Shown here piece by piece: positions 9,011 through 17,723 of a stretch of DNA of 64,000 nucleotides (its first letter is position 1; every line of letters begins with the position of its first letter). The position numbers and the translations under genes are program-made. A model generated the notes under the pieces. It was not told the origin of the DNA and made no database searches. It saw only the letters and a program-made list of their open reading frames with translations. Source of the stretch: Candidatus Poribacteria bacterium (GTDB lineage: Bacteria; Poribacteria; WGA-4E; WGA-3G); NCBI GenBank assembly GCA_009841255.1, contig VXMD01000026.1, positions 178,869-242,868 on the forward strand. Reading direction: 5' to 3'.

Positions 9011-9802
9011 TCAGCGTGCTTTGAGGGTGCCCCACGTCACGGCGAGTTTGCCGTTGGGCTCAACCGCGAGTCCTGTGTCAGACTTGAAGTTCTGATCGAC
9101 TTCGGCTTCGTCAAGGACTCGATCGTAGACGCTGAATTCGTCGATGATGCCGGTAAACACGCCGAATTCACCATCCGCTCTGCCATCTAAGCCGATAAAC
9201 ATGTGAATACTTGCCCATTCATCTTCAGGGAATTGAGCGAGATTCAGCACGCCCTCGGTCGTTGCTTCGCCATCAACAAAAAATTGAACCTTACTATCTT
9301 CCGGTGTCCCTGCGACAGCGATGTGATGCCATTTGTTATCGTCAATGGTATTTCCTAAGTCTTCGACGTTGCCGACCCAGCCGGTATCAAGGTTAAGCAC
9401 ACTATTACGAAGCCATAAGGTTTTAGGACCCTTATCATCAGTGCCGGGACCGCCCGTTTTGGCGAAGATTACGCCGGGACCGGAATTATCGGTTTTTACC
9501 CATGCCGACCAAGTGAAATCTGCGTTGAAATCGAATGCTTCTGGATCGTCAATTTCGACAAAATTTGTCTCGTCCCCGTCGAATTCCAGGGCATCGCCGA
9601 TTTTACCAGCGACCTTTTTAGGACTGCCGTTGAGGGTTCCATTGTAATTGCCGGTTCCGTCCTTAACGGTCTTTCCGTCAACGTTGTTGGCATCAAAACT
9701 CCAATAGCTGACCAGTCCATCTTCCACGATTTGGGCAGGGAGGTTGGTTGTAATGAAACTAATCGCGAGGATTAGTAGCACGAAATTAGCCTTTCGTAGC
9801 AT
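9011..9802 (-). CDS. Secreted LamG-domain protein with TWGxLK tail
   Basis: 263 residues. Signal peptide MLRKANFVLLILAISFITTN, then one LamG/concanavalin-like jelly roll: LVSYWSFDANNVDGKTVKDGTGNYNGTLNG, ALEFDG, FTWSAWVKTD, KWHHIAVAGT, VQFFVDGE and GIIDEFSVYDRVL are the usual strands. Such modules bind glycans or proteins. The protein ends EPNGKLAVTWGTLKAR, the shared tail. No catalytic site seen. The REP-like palindrome downstream may end its transcript. Confidence 0.85.
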   Translation of the reverse strand: MLRKANFVLLILAISFITTNLPAQIVEDGLVSYWSFDANNVDGKTVKDGTGNYNGTLNGSPKKVAGKIGDALEFDGDETNFVEIDDPEAFDFNADFTWSAWVKTDNSGPGVIFAKTGGPGTDDKGPKTLWLRNSVLNLDTGWVGNVEDLGNTIDDNKWHHIAVAGTPEDSKVQFFVDGEATTEGVLNLAQFPEDEWASIHMFIGLDGRADGEFGVFTGIIDEFSVYDRVLDEAEVDQNFKSDTGLAVEPNGKLAVTWGTLKAR

Positions 9803-9870
9803 AAGTGAATCTCCTTTGATTGATTTGTATATGGGAAACGTGCAAGCGAAGCCTTACATCGGCGTGTCTT

Positions 9871-10038
9871 CTATCCTCTGAAAATTTTCCTGAGAATCAG
9901 AAACGCACCGCCAACGACAATGATGAACAAGGCAACGGAAAATAGGAAAGCGAAAATTGCTTGCAAAATTTGGAAAAGAATCAGAATACATGCAACAAAA
10001 ATGACGATCCCGAAAACGACGAGTAAAATTGTTCCCAT
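9871..10038 (-). CDS. Small two-helix membrane protein (55 aa)
   Basis: An open frame from the ATG at 10038 to TAG at 9871 encodes MGTILLVVFGIVIFVACILI, then LFQILQAIFAFLFSVALFII, then VVGGAFLILRKIFRG. Almost the entire protein is hydrophobic, with a basic RKIFRG end, so two membrane segments are likely. No clear Shine-Dalgarno is seen. It lies between two tailed secreted-protein genes on the same strand. Not recognised as a named family; a real gene is supported by uninterrupted hydrophobic coding and a tidy basic C-terminus. Confidence 0.55.
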   Translation of the reverse strand: MGTILLVVFGIVIFVACILILFQILQAIFAFLFSVALFIIVVGGAFLILRKIFRG

Positions 10039-10100
10039 ACGTTAGTGTGTATGTGGATATTGATCCACGTTGTGAGCAGCTGTTAGCGTTAATGATTTTC

Positions 10101-10200
10101 GGTTGTCAGTTATCAGTGAAAGAGGACTCTGGGTAAACAGAACCCGCTTGTTCCTGATAACTGAAGACTGAAAGCCTGCGAAGCAGGCGAACTGATAATG
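10101..10200. repeat. CAGTTATCAG-type dispersed repeat
   Basis: Contains GTCAGTTATCAGTGAA, CTGATAACTGAAGACTGAAA, a GCCTGCGAAGCAGGC hairpin (10174-10188) and AACTGATAAT. Similar word runs occur at 23998-24053, 41440-41490, 56643-56675 and 59014-59043. Confidence 0.5.
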
Positions 10201-10211
10201 CGTAAACTCTA

Positions 10212-10985
10212 TTAATAGCGTTCTTTGAGCGCGCCCCAAACGGTTGGCAGTTTGCCGGTTGCTTGAACAGCGAGGATTTCATCGGGTGTGCACTCGTCAG
10301 CCGTCTCGCAAATAGCCCAATTGTCAAATGAGACAATGGTCAGCGCAGGTGCACCTCTGCTTGAACCGCCGTTGAGTCCAACTTGTCCGCTCTCAGGTCT
10401 GGGACCCCCGAAGTCGAGTTTACTTTCAAGAAGCCAGTCTTTGGGTTCATCTTTGCCATCTTCCCAGATTTTACCGGTGAAATTCTTGTCAGATATTTCT
10501 GCCTTCATCCAGTACCAAGTGCCGATTTTCACCTCTCCGAAAGGAGGTTCGGTATCGTTCCCTTTCCAGGCGCGATGGTCATTGAGGAACTCCATGTTGT
10601 TGAGGAAATGGTGAATCAGGAAGGCGTAACCGGAGGCGTCTCCCGGATCGAGACGAAATCCCATTCCACACCGGGCAAGATCGTGATCTCCCCAGTCATC
10701 AACGCGAACCATCACTAAGCCGGTATGGGGCTCTGGAAAACCGCCGTCTAAGACGAGGTAGGTGTGGTCGCCGGGGGCTTCATGGGTTTGGCTGATAACG
10801 CCGCCTTTTTCTACCCAATCGCCTTCATGGTTCTTGAATTCATAGTTTCCATCGATTTTTCCATCTTCAAAATCGTCAAGGTATAAAACTTCGCCAAAAC
10901 TGGTGGAAGCCCAGGCAAAAATAGCGGCACATACCAGCGTGAAGAGGAGAAATTTGTGGGTTGATAAACTTTTAACAATACTCAT
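10212..10985 (-). CDS. Secreted DUF1080/concanavalin-like protein with TWGxLK tail
   Basis: 257 residues. Signal peptide to about residue 31 (FLLFTLVCAAIFAWASTSFG). VLYLDDFEDGKIDGNYEF, WVEKGGVISQT, GTWYWMKAEISDKNFTGKIWEDGKDEPKDW and GQVGLNGG are typical of DUF1080-like (3-keto-disaccharide hydrolase family) or similar jelly-roll proteins. Catalytic residues cannot be assigned. The end ATGKLPTVWGALKERY is a variant of the shared tail (Val for the usual Thr before Trp). Transcribed upstream of the small membrane protein. Confidence 0.7.
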   Translation of the reverse strand: MSIVKSLSTHKFLLFTLVCAAIFAWASTSFGEVLYLDDFEDGKIDGNYEFKNHEGDWVEKGGVISQTHEAPGDHTYLVLDGGFPEPHTGLVMVRVDDWGDHDLARCGMGFRLDPGDASGYAFLIHHFLNNMEFLNDHRAWKGNDTEPPFGEVKIGTWYWMKAEISDKNFTGKIWEDGKDEPKDWLLESKLDFGGPRPESGQVGLNGGSSRGAPALTIVSFDNWAICETADECTPDEILAVQATGKLPTVWGALKERY

Positions 10986-11219
10986 TAGAACAAGCCTCCT
11001 TCAAAGCAATTCTTTGTTGATTTTACTTTACACAAGTTTCTACTTACAATATTTTAGACAGGCATACACCACTTTTGGTTGAAAATACAAGGGATTTTCT
11101 CTAATTCTGGTGTTTTGCGGTATCCTATCCCTACAATTCTTGTTTATTTTCTCTGAGGTGGCAACTTAAGTTAACTTAATATTGAGGAAAGGGATCTCAT
11201 CCACGCGGATTTACTGCCT

Positions 11220-12008
11220 TTATGGGGTTGAACGGCGGTTGCCACCATCCATATAAAGCGCGCTCCCAAATATATAGGAGCAGGCTTCAGAGGCTAAGAA
11301 CGTTACGACGTTCGCGATCTCTTCGGGTTCCGCGATACGTCTTGCAGGTAGTTCCTGCCCGAGTTCCTGTAACAGCACTTCGACATCGCGTCCTTCACGT
11401 GCTGCTCTCGCACCCTGCTGCGTGCGTGCTCGATCGGTGTTCGTCAATCCCGGACAGACAGTATTTACCAAAATTCCGTCACCCGCAACAGCATCGGAAA
11501 GTGCGCGTGTGATGTTCAGAATAGTGATGTTGGCAGCACCTGTCGGTATGTTGCCACGGGTCGGACTTGTACCGGCTGAACCTGCGATGTTGACGATGCG
11601 TCCCCAACCGTTTTCCTTCATATACGGAATAACCAGTTGTGACATCCGAAGATAACTATACGTTTTCAATGAGAGTGCTTCGTCAATCAGTTTCGGCGAT
11701 AGATCCAAGATATCGGCATTCCGAGCGGCACCGACATTGTTGACAAGAATATCAACACCCCCAAAGCGATTAATTGTTTCTTGCACGACTCTCTCACAAT
11801 TCGCTGGTATGTTTAGATCGCCTACAACAGCATGTCCTTCGGATCCAGCCTGCTCAAGTTCCAGGAGGACGTGATTGAGTACGTCTTGTGTTCGGGCGGC
11901 AATGCAAACATGAACACCTTCTCGTGCGAGCGCAAGTGCGCACTGCCTACCGATCCCTCGACTACCCCCGGTAACGATTGCGCGTTTTCCGCGCAGTCCT
12001 AAATCCAT
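11220..12008 (-). CDS. SDR-fold protein lacking the Tyr-x3-Lys catalytic pair
   Basis: 262 residues. TGGSRGIG and NNVG show the SDR Rossmann fold, and NTVCPGLTNTDRA and GSALYMDGG match its C-terminal half. Where classical members have Y-x-x-x-K, this reads GNIPTGAANITILNITRAL, so Tyr and Lys are both replaced (Thr and Asn by my alignment). SDRs with this GAAN pattern exist in other bacteria; their chemistry is not obvious. It may be a non-classical reductase or a binding protein. No clear operon partner; flanking gaps are about 80 and 230 bases. Confidence 0.75.
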   Translation of the reverse strand: MDLGLRGKRAIVTGGSRGIGRQCALALAREGVHVCIAARTQDVLNHVLLELEQAGSEGHAVVGDLNIPANCERVVQETINRFGGVDILVNNVGAARNADILDLSPKLIDEALSLKTYSYLRMSQLVIPYMKENGWGRIVNIAGSAGTSPTRGNIPTGAANITILNITRALSDAVAGDGILVNTVCPGLTNTDRARTQQGARAAREGRDVEVLLQELGQELPARRIAEPEEIANVVTFLASEACSYIFGSALYMDGGNRRSTP

Positions 12009-12094
12009 GTATTGACCATCCGCTACAATTTATTTTCTTTATTATAATGAGGAGATGCCCGCCTCAATTTGACGGACATCATTTCGATACATAC

Positions 12095-12937
12095 CTATTG
12101 TGAGGATTTGAGTGAACCCCAAGTGGTCGCTATTTTTCCAGCGGCCTCAACGGCTAACGCGCCTTCAATACCTTCACCGAGTTTCGCTACATCATCGTCA
12201 GAGAGCACTGTATCGAAGATAACAACTTCGTCGATGATACCGTTCCACTGACAGCGTTTACCACAGCCCGGGTCCGCACCGATGTAGACTTCTTCGGGAG
12301 ATGCCCACGGCGGTCCCTTGGCATCTTCGGAGTTCTGTAGTTTGCCGTTGACGTAGACATGGAGTTGGGATCCATCCCATGTACCGACGAGGTGTATCCA
12401 CTCTTTAGACGAGAGTTCATCACCGAGGACCTCAAGTTTCCCACCGCCATTGGCGGCACGGATATGAAACGCTGCCTGCGTGCTATTTTGCCCGTTTTCA
12501 TGTGCCCCTGTTCCGAGTAAATACTGGGACCAGGTTGAACATCCAAGCCCTTTCCATATCACACATTTCCCGGTGGGATCCTCTGCGGCGTAGACCCAAG
12601 AATGGATTGAGAACCCTTTGGACTCCGTGAAATCCAAGGCGGCTAACGTTTTATCTTCACCCTTCGTGCCGAGTTTGACCCACGTGTCTGCGCCGTTAAA
12701 TTCTAACCCGCCACCGAATTTGCCTTTCGCCCACTTCAGGTCACCGACAAATTCACCATCGGTGTCGTTACCGGAAAGATCTTTTACAACTTTACCTTTA
12801 CCTTCTTCAAAGGTCCACATCCCTGCAATGTCTCCTTCATCAAACGCCGCGTCGCTTACGGTTATCACAGCGAAGCTGAGAGCGATGACTACAATCGCAG
12901 TGAGTGTATAATTCAAATAGCGTTTTGCCAAAAGCAT
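12095..12937 (-). CDS. Secreted LamG-domain protein with TWGxLK tail
   Basis: 280 residues from the ATG at 12937, preceded by AGAGGAACATAAAT; the frame opens further to 13003 but overlaps nothing useful. Signal peptide MLLAKRYLNYTLTAIVVIAL to about residue 30. LamG strands: AGMWTFEEGKGKVVKDLSGN, GLEFNG, FSIHSWVYA, EWIHLVGTWDG, LHVYVNGK and NGIIDEVVIFD. An inserted segment with several Cys (WKGLGCSTW, DPGCGKRCQW) distinguishes it from its neighbours and may form disulfides. Ends EAAGKIATTWGSLKSSQ. Follows the next LamG gene by about 45 bases. Confidence 0.85.
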   Translation of the reverse strand: MLLAKRYLNYTLTAIVVIALSFAVITVSDAAFDEGDIAGMWTFEEGKGKVVKDLSGNDTDGEFVGDLKWAKGKFGGGLEFNGADTWVKLGTKGEDKTLAALDFTESKGFSIHSWVYAAEDPTGKCVIWKGLGCSTWSQYLLGTGAHENGQNSTQAAFHIRAANGGGKLEVLGDELSSKEWIHLVGTWDGSQLHVYVNGKLQNSEDAKGPPWASPEEVYIGADPGCGKRCQWNGIIDEVVIFDTVLSDDDVAKLGEGIEGALAVEAAGKIATTWGSLKSSQ

Positions 12938-12981
12938 ATTTATGTTCCTCTTGAGAATGCGATTCGACGATCGCTTCTCCG

Positions 12982-13740
12982 TTACTTCTTGAGACTGCCC
13001 CACGTGACAGCCAACTTCTCTTTCGCATCTACGGCGAGGGTTGTTTCGTAACCGTCCTCCATAACTGCTTGTACGTCACCTTCATCAAGAAAAGCGCTGA
13101 AGATGATGAACTCGTCTAACAATCCTTCCCATTGTCTGCTTTGGTTCCAGTCGCCAATTCGGGCTGGATCGAGCACACCCGGGTTTCCACCCCAATCGTT
13201 TTCAATATCGAGTTTACCGTTGACGTAAAAACGGATCTTCTTTTCTTTCGCGCTGTAGGCAGTCGCGATGTGGACCCATTTATCCATCTGATCGCCTGCC
13301 AACATATAGTTCGCAAAGGTGTCGTTCCCGCCAGGGTTACTGTGAATGGAGAACTCAACTTTATTATTCGGGTGCATCTGGTAATGGATGTCCCCGGCTT
13401 TCCAACCGTTGACGTTGAAGAAAACGCGCCATGCGCCCTCTCGTCCAGTGGACTTGACCCAGTGTGTGAAGGTAATTTCTTCAAATTCGCCGATCCGCTT
13501 CGGGATTTCTACCCAGTCGCCTGCGCCGTCGAGTTCAATCGCGTCGCCGAATTTCCCGGCGACGAATTTGCTGCCTTTGACTTCACCATCAAACCCGTTT
13601 CCGGACATATCTTCGGCATCGCCTTCAAACAGCCATGCTGCCGCGATCATATCTTCGGTGATTTCTGCGGAACTGAGCATACTGCTACCCAATATGAGCA
13701 GGGCGCTGAGCGTAACTGTGATAATTCTTGAATTTAACAA
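12982..13740 (-). CDS. Secreted LamG-domain protein with TWGxLK tail
   Basis: 252 residues. Signal peptide MLNSRIITVTLSALLILGSS. LamG features: AAWLFEGDAEDMSGNGFDGEVKG, AIELDG, ITFTHWVKST, KWVHIATAYSAKEKKIRFYVNGK and EGLLDEFIIFS. Ends DAKEKLAVTWGSLKK, the most compact tail, closing only one residue after the tail lysine. Promoter at 13829-13857. Co-directional and closely spaced with the LamG gene at 12095, so probably one transcript. Confidence 0.85.
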   Translation of the reverse strand: MLNSRIITVTLSALLILGSSMLSSAEITEDMIAAAWLFEGDAEDMSGNGFDGEVKGSKFVAGKFGDAIELDGAGDWVEIPKRIGEFEEITFTHWVKSTGREGAWRVFFNVNGWKAGDIHYQMHPNNKVEFSIHSNPGGNDTFANYMLAGDQMDKWVHIATAYSAKEKKIRFYVNGKLDIENDWGGNPGVLDPARIGDWNQSRQWEGLLDEFIIFSAFLDEGDVQAVMEDGYETTLAVDAKEKLAVTWGSLKK

Positions 13741-13828
13741 AACAACCTCCTATGTGTTGATGAAAGAGCCCATAAACCTTAGACATTCCCGATTCTTCTA
13801 AGGCATCTCTTACTGTGTGTATACTTTA

Positions 13829-13857
13829 ATTATAGCATAAAAAATGTGGAGATACAA
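13829..13857 (-). promoter_or_regulatory. Sigma70-type promoter for the LamG pair
   Basis: On the minus strand TTGTAT and TATAAT are separated by 17 bases, about 90 bases before the start at 13740. Confidence 0.55.
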
Positions 13858-13892
13858 CCTCATTTTTAAGACTGGAAATCGTGGCGGGAGGA

Positions 13893-14744
13893 TTAAACAA
13901 ATCTGTCCTTATGTGGACTGGCTTCCCATTGGGCACACCACGTCTGCCATGACGTAGGGCATTGCTTGCTTTCACGCTCGCGAGCTGGACAAGCAATCGC
14001 TTCGTGCCAGAGTCCGTTTAGCGGGGTGCCGGTGCGACTGAACCGAAAATCTGTCGACCAGCGGATGCTGTCACTCTGATTGACTAAGGATCGATGGAAG
14101 ACCAGATTGTTAAAGACGAGTAGGTCACCTTTCTTCATCTCTAAGGTATCGATGTCGGTATCGGATGAGGTGGGCGGAAGGACCGGAACAGCAAATGCCT
14201 CACCCGGCACGCGGTGATAGGTTTGTAAGCCTGACGTGTGGCTTCCGGGTAGGAATTGTAGGGGACCCTGCTCCAATTTGATATCGACGAGCGGGAGCCA
14301 AACGGTCAGGTGCGTATCGTTTTCGGTGTCCGGCATATACGCGCTGTCTTGATGCCAAGGGAGCGTCGTGAGTTTTTCGTTGGGGAGTTTCGGACGCACC
14401 CAAAAATCGCCATTGAATTGAATATCACTTCCGATAAGGGATTCCAAGATGTCTAACACCTTCGGATGAGTTATCAGATGAAAGAGTGCCTCGCTGAAGA
14501 CAAGCGTATGCCAACCAAAGACCTCATTTTCTCTGCCGCACGCCTTTAAAACAGCATGCCAACGGCGTTCAAAAGGCATCTCTTTGTAGGTATCCGAGAT
14601 AATTCCGTCTTTATAGAGTTCGGTAGCACGTGTATCGACGACTTCGGAGATAACAGCGATTAAGGGGGCAAGGTCTGATTCGGATAGTGCTGATTGGACA
14701 ACAAGGTAGCCGTGTTCGGCAAATTTTTCAGAATTCGTTTCCAT
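13893..14744 (-). CDS. Phytanoyl-CoA dioxygenase (PhyH) family oxygenase
   Basis: 283 residues from the ATG at 14744, six bases after the stop of the upstream LamG gene. The frame extends to 14777 inside that gene. Iron ligands are visible: HQD in LPWHQDSAYMPD and the distal His in LVFHRSLVNQS, with the Arg that binds 2-oxoglutarate in IRWSTDFRF. GPLQFLPGSH is a family hallmark. Expected Fe(II)/2-oxoglutarate-dependent hydroxylation of a small molecule; the substrate is unknown. Three PhyH genes occur in the window. The tight spacing suggests co-expression with the tailed LamG protein. Confidence 0.85.
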   Translation of the reverse strand: METNSEKFAEHGYLVVQSALSESDLAPLIAVISEVVDTRATELYKDGIISDTYKEMPFERRWHAVLKACGRENEVFGWHTLVFSEALFHLITHPKVLDILESLIGSDIQFNGDFWVRPKLPNEKLTTLPWHQDSAYMPDTENDTHLTVWLPLVDIKLEQGPLQFLPGSHTSGLQTYHRVPGEAFAVPVLPPTSSDTDIDTLEMKKGDLLVFNNLVFHRSLVNQSDSIRWSTDFRFSRTGTPLNGLWHEAIACPARERESKQCPTSWQTWCAQWEASPHKDRFV

Positions 14745-14749
14745 CGTTT

Positions 14750-15478
14750 TTAGCGTACTGTTTTTATGCCTCCCCAAGTCGTTGTGAGTTTTCGTCCCGG
14801 TTTCACAGGAAGTGGGTCCATGGCGTCCTCAACGGAGATCGCCTCGTTCCAGAATGCCACTTCGTCAACGGCACCCCCGAAATGGTTTTGACCGTTACGG
14901 CTGCCAATCGTGAAAGGCAATCCTTCGGTGATGTGGACGGCATCGGCACCAGGCATCTCGCCTTCCAGTTTTCCATCAACGTAAGCCTTTACGGACTTGC
15001 CATCATAAGAGCCGAAGATATGGTACCATTTTCCAATTTCCATTTTAACATTGCCGACGCAACAGACGAGATTATTTCCGGGACCGGTGGAAACTTCAAA
15101 GGAGAGTGTCCCGTCAGGTTCGATGAAGAAGCCGTAACTCCAGTTGAGGTGAATCCCCTTCTCAGCAACGGCGACCCATGCACCGAGTTTTAGCGGCTGA
15201 ATCCACGCCGACATAGACAATGCTTCGAGTTCAGAGATTGCTGGTGCGTCGGGGATCTCTACATAATCAGTGCTGCCGTTGAATTCTAACGCCTCACCGA
15301 ACTTTCCTGCGACTCCCTTCGGATTCCCATGGATTTTGCCGTCGTGGCCGTTTCCGGTTAGGTCATCCACGCCATCTGCTTTATCAAAAGACCAATAACC
15401 GACTAATTCGGCATTTGCTGCGAGATTGAGGATACCGAACAGGACAAAGGTTAGACACACAATTTTTGGAAGGAGCAT
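14750..15478 (-). CDS. Secreted LamG-domain protein with TWGxLK tail
   Basis: 242 residues. Signal peptide MLLPKIVCLTFVLFGILNLA. One LamG domain: LVGYWSFDKADGVDDLTGNGHDGKIHG, ALEFNGSTDYVEIPD, LSMSAWIQP, KWYHIFGSYDGKSVKAYVDGK and GAVDEVAFWN. Ends KPGRKLTTTWGGIKTVR. First gene of a pair with the PhyH oxygenase. Downstream of the hairpin at 15507-15527 that separates it from the Gfo/Idh/MocA gene. Confidence 0.85.
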   Translation of the reverse strand: MLLPKIVCLTFVLFGILNLAANAELVGYWSFDKADGVDDLTGNGHDGKIHGNPKGVAGKFGEALEFNGSTDYVEIPDAPAISELEALSMSAWIQPLKLGAWVAVAEKGIHLNWSYGFFIEPDGTLSFEVSTGPGNNLVCCVGNVKMEIGKWYHIFGSYDGKSVKAYVDGKLEGEMPGADAVHITEGLPFTIGSRNGQNHFGGAVDEVAFWNEAISVEDAMDPLPVKPGRKLTTTWGGIKTVR

Positions 15479-15506
15479 GGTGATGCCTCCGTTTAAGCGA
15501 ACATGT

Positions 15507-15527
15507 GGCGAGGCGCGAAGCCTCGCC
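15507..15527. terminator. Hairpin between Gfo/Idh/MocA gene and LamG gene
   Basis: GGCGAGGC and GCCTCGCC form an 8-base stem with a 5-base loop just after the stop of the upstream minus gene (15572). No clear T-run, so it may be a REP-type palindrome rather than a true terminator. Confidence 0.4.
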
Positions 15528-15571
15528 TTAGCGTGAAAACGGGCATGCGGTGTTCAGAAGCACAAAGGACC

Positions 15572-16609
15572 CTATAGTTTGGCTCTCAGTTTATCCATGA
15601 GTCCATCCGGTGGATCGAAGGGGAGATCAATCACTTCGTTCGTGATGCCGCTATAGTAAATTCCCAAAAGTAGATTGAACTCTGCGAGCGACTGTTCAAG
15701 ATGGGTGGGATGAACTTTACTCTCATCATCCAGCCAATCGAAGACTGCCTCGGTGAGATTGCCCTGTGCGGCGACATCCTGTTCTCCATAGTTAAGGGGA
15801 CCGCCTTCATAGCCGTTTTCTGGTGTTGAACGTTCCCAACTACTAAACCGCCAATGCACGAAACCCTTCTCTCCAATGACAAAGACGCGTTTGTGGAAGA
15901 AGACGACGGGATCGTTGGATGCAGTCGGTGCAATGGCTGTCCCGAACGCAACAGAGACATGAAGCCCGTTCTCGTACTGAACGCGTGCACTCGCATATTG
16001 CGGAGAGGGTTGTGCGGAGTCGAGGTGTTCGGCACCCGAGATTTGTCCGAGGACTCGCACGGGGCGCGAATTATCAATGTAGGAGGACACAAGCTGCAAC
16101 ACATGGGGGCCCTGATCGACGGGTGTGCTACGTGCGCTGGCATCAATGAATTTGATGTCTCCGATTCGACCTTCTGCGACATCCTGCTTCAATTCCAGAT
16201 TTTGTGGATGGAAATTGAGTTGCGTGTTGACGACGAATTTCGTTTTCGTTTCCTTAGAAAGTCCTGAAATTTGCTTCCAATCCTCGCTTTCAACAGCAAT
16301 CGGTTTTTCGACGATAGCGGCCGGCACCCCCGCATCTGAGGCTTGTTTCATCAATGGGTAGCGGATGCGCTCGTTGCTACCCCGCAGCACGGGTGCTGTG
16401 ACGATGTGGAGGACATCGGGTTTCTCTTTTTCGAGCATCTCATCCAAGTCAGCGTAGCGTGAAGAGATGTCGAAGTCGTCTCCGAATGTGTTGAGTAATT
16501 CTGTGTTCATATCACAGATTGCGGCGAGTTTACCATTTTTAACGAAGCGATAGGCATCTGCGTGTGCGCGTGCGCGCCCCCCGCAGCCTAACATCGCGGT
16601 TTTATACAT
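15572..16609 (-). CDS. Gfo/Idh/MocA oxidoreductase, tandem copy 1
   Basis: 345 residues. N-terminal Rossmann turn GCGGRARAHADAYRF, then KPDVLHIVTAPV and the family motif EKPIAVE. The second half is the alpha/beta domain that binds sugar-like substrates. NAD(P)-dependent oxidation or reduction of a sugar or cyclitol is expected; the exact substrate is unknown. AAGGAG lies 8-9 bases before the ATG. Very similar to the copies at 17724, 18811 and 19956; differences gather in a stretch near residues 200-245. Separated from copy 2 by the Rpn-type gene. Confidence 0.9.
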   Translation of the reverse strand: MYKTAMLGCGGRARAHADAYRFVKNGKLAAICDMNTELLNTFGDDFDISSRYADLDEMLEKEKPDVLHIVTAPVLRGSNERIRYPLMKQASDAGVPAAIVEKPIAVESEDWKQISGLSKETKTKFVVNTQLNFHPQNLELKQDVAEGRIGDIKFIDASARSTPVDQGPHVLQLVSSYIDNSRPVRVLGQISGAEHLDSAQPSPQYASARVQYENGLHVSVAFGTAIAPTASNDPVVFFHKRVFVIGEKGFVHWRFSSWERSTPENGYEGGPLNYGEQDVAAQGNLTEAVFDWLDDESKVHPTHLEQSLAEFNLLLGIYYSGITNEVIDLPFDPPDGLMDKLRAKL

Positions 16610-16711
16610 AGAAAAGGCTCCTTATTAATATCCTGATTTCAACCAAAATAGATCAAGGTTGTGTTAATAGTCGTGAGGCGTTAAAATAAGTGGCAGGGAG
16701 GAAGGCACAGT

Positions 16712-17605
16712 TCAGTTGTCATTTTCGCCTAATGCCTGCTTGAAGTCCTCCGCGGTTTCCGCCTGCATTGCGGCGCGAAACAGCTGCTCAAGGTGTTGTA
16801 GGTCATCAATCGCTTCAAGCGTCGGCTTGAAAGTTTGTGCTATCTCAGGCTGTAATCGAAGTGTAAGAGCCTCAAGGATATGCTTGCGAGTGGTTTCTTG
16901 AACACCTTGTTGGATTCCTTGTTCGTGTGCTTCTGGCGCTAAGTATTCGGCGATAGAAGATTGTTGCATGGTTTCCTCCGAAATGATCTCCAAAATCGTT
17001 TGCGCATCGTAAACTAAATTTCCCAAGACCGCGAGACTTCCAAGATACTCCGGCTTATTCGGGACATCAATGTCATCCGCTGTTTGAATACATCGTCGAA
17101 GCCACTGCTCCGCATCCATACCCGCTGGTCGTTTCATAAGTGGAGTAAACGGTATCAAACCCACGGGCTTCAAATCAAGAATTTCTTGACCCTCCATCTC
17201 GATCAACCGAAAAACCTGATATTCAATAGAAATGTTATGTCGTTCCAGATTTTGCACAAATTTCCCCGGATCGTTATTACCGGCATCAGGACGCAAGTAG
17301 ATGACATTCGAATAGACGGGCAACCGATAGACTTCAATTGCTCTGATAACGTAACCTGCCATTCGGAGCGGCATTTCAGGATCGTAACTGTCGGTAGTTT
17401 GAAACTCGAAATGCACAAGGACTTCTTGATCATCACGCAATGCTTTAATGAGAATATCTGCTTGGTGCATCTCAACGGTAGGTTGCTCCGGTGTAATAAG
17501 TTCCAGCGCAGTGATATTTGTCAATTCGAATTTGAAGCAAAGGTTTACGAAATCCTGAGGGTTTGTTTCGACCTGTTTCTTAGAGGCAGTATCAAAACTT
17601 GCCAT
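16712..17605 (-). CDS. Rpn/PD-(D/E)XK family transposase-like nuclease
   Basis: 297 residues. HQADILIKALRDDQEVLVHFEFQTT contains the D...ExQ core of Rpn-type (recombination-promoting) PD-(D/E)XK nucleases. RMAGYVIRAIEVY and a Gln-rich C-terminal region follow (EQGIQQGVQETTRKHILEALTLRL, like DUF4351). Such genes are mobile and multicopy; it splits the tandem array of oxidoreductases and has its own promoter at 17642-17671. No terminal inverted repeats were recognised. Confidence 0.8.
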   Translation of the reverse strand: MASFDTASKKQVETNPQDFVNLCFKFELTNITALELITPEQPTVEMHQADILIKALRDDQEVLVHFEFQTTDSYDPEMPLRMAGYVIRAIEVYRLPVYSNVIYLRPDAGNNDPGKFVQNLERHNISIEYQVFRLIEMEGQEILDLKPVGLIPFTPLMKRPAGMDAEQWLRRCIQTADDIDVPNKPEYLGSLAVLGNLVYDAQTILEIISEETMQQSSIAEYLAPEAHEQGIQQGVQETTRKHILEALTLRLQPEIAQTFKPTLEAIDDLQHLEQLFRAAMQAETAEDFKQALGENDN

Positions 17606-17641
17606 CCGACCCCTTTCGCAGTTTTAGTGTGCCTTTTTAAA

Positions 17642-17671
17642 ATTATAGCACACGTTTGGAATACCTGTCAA
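17642..17671 (-). promoter_or_regulatory. Sigma70-type promoter for the Rpn-like gene
   Basis: Minus-strand TTGACA and TATAAT, 18-base spacer, ending about 35 bases before the start at 17605. Confidence 0.65.
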
Positions 17672-17723
17672 TTTTTGGACATAGCGGCAGGTTGATCTCT
17701 CACCTACCGCTATGCTTTTCGAT

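Noticed and set aside
13132..13731. Long plus-strand open frame opposite the LamG gene
   Set aside because: Antisense shadow of a gene with signal peptide, LamG motifs and promoter; no recognisable domain.
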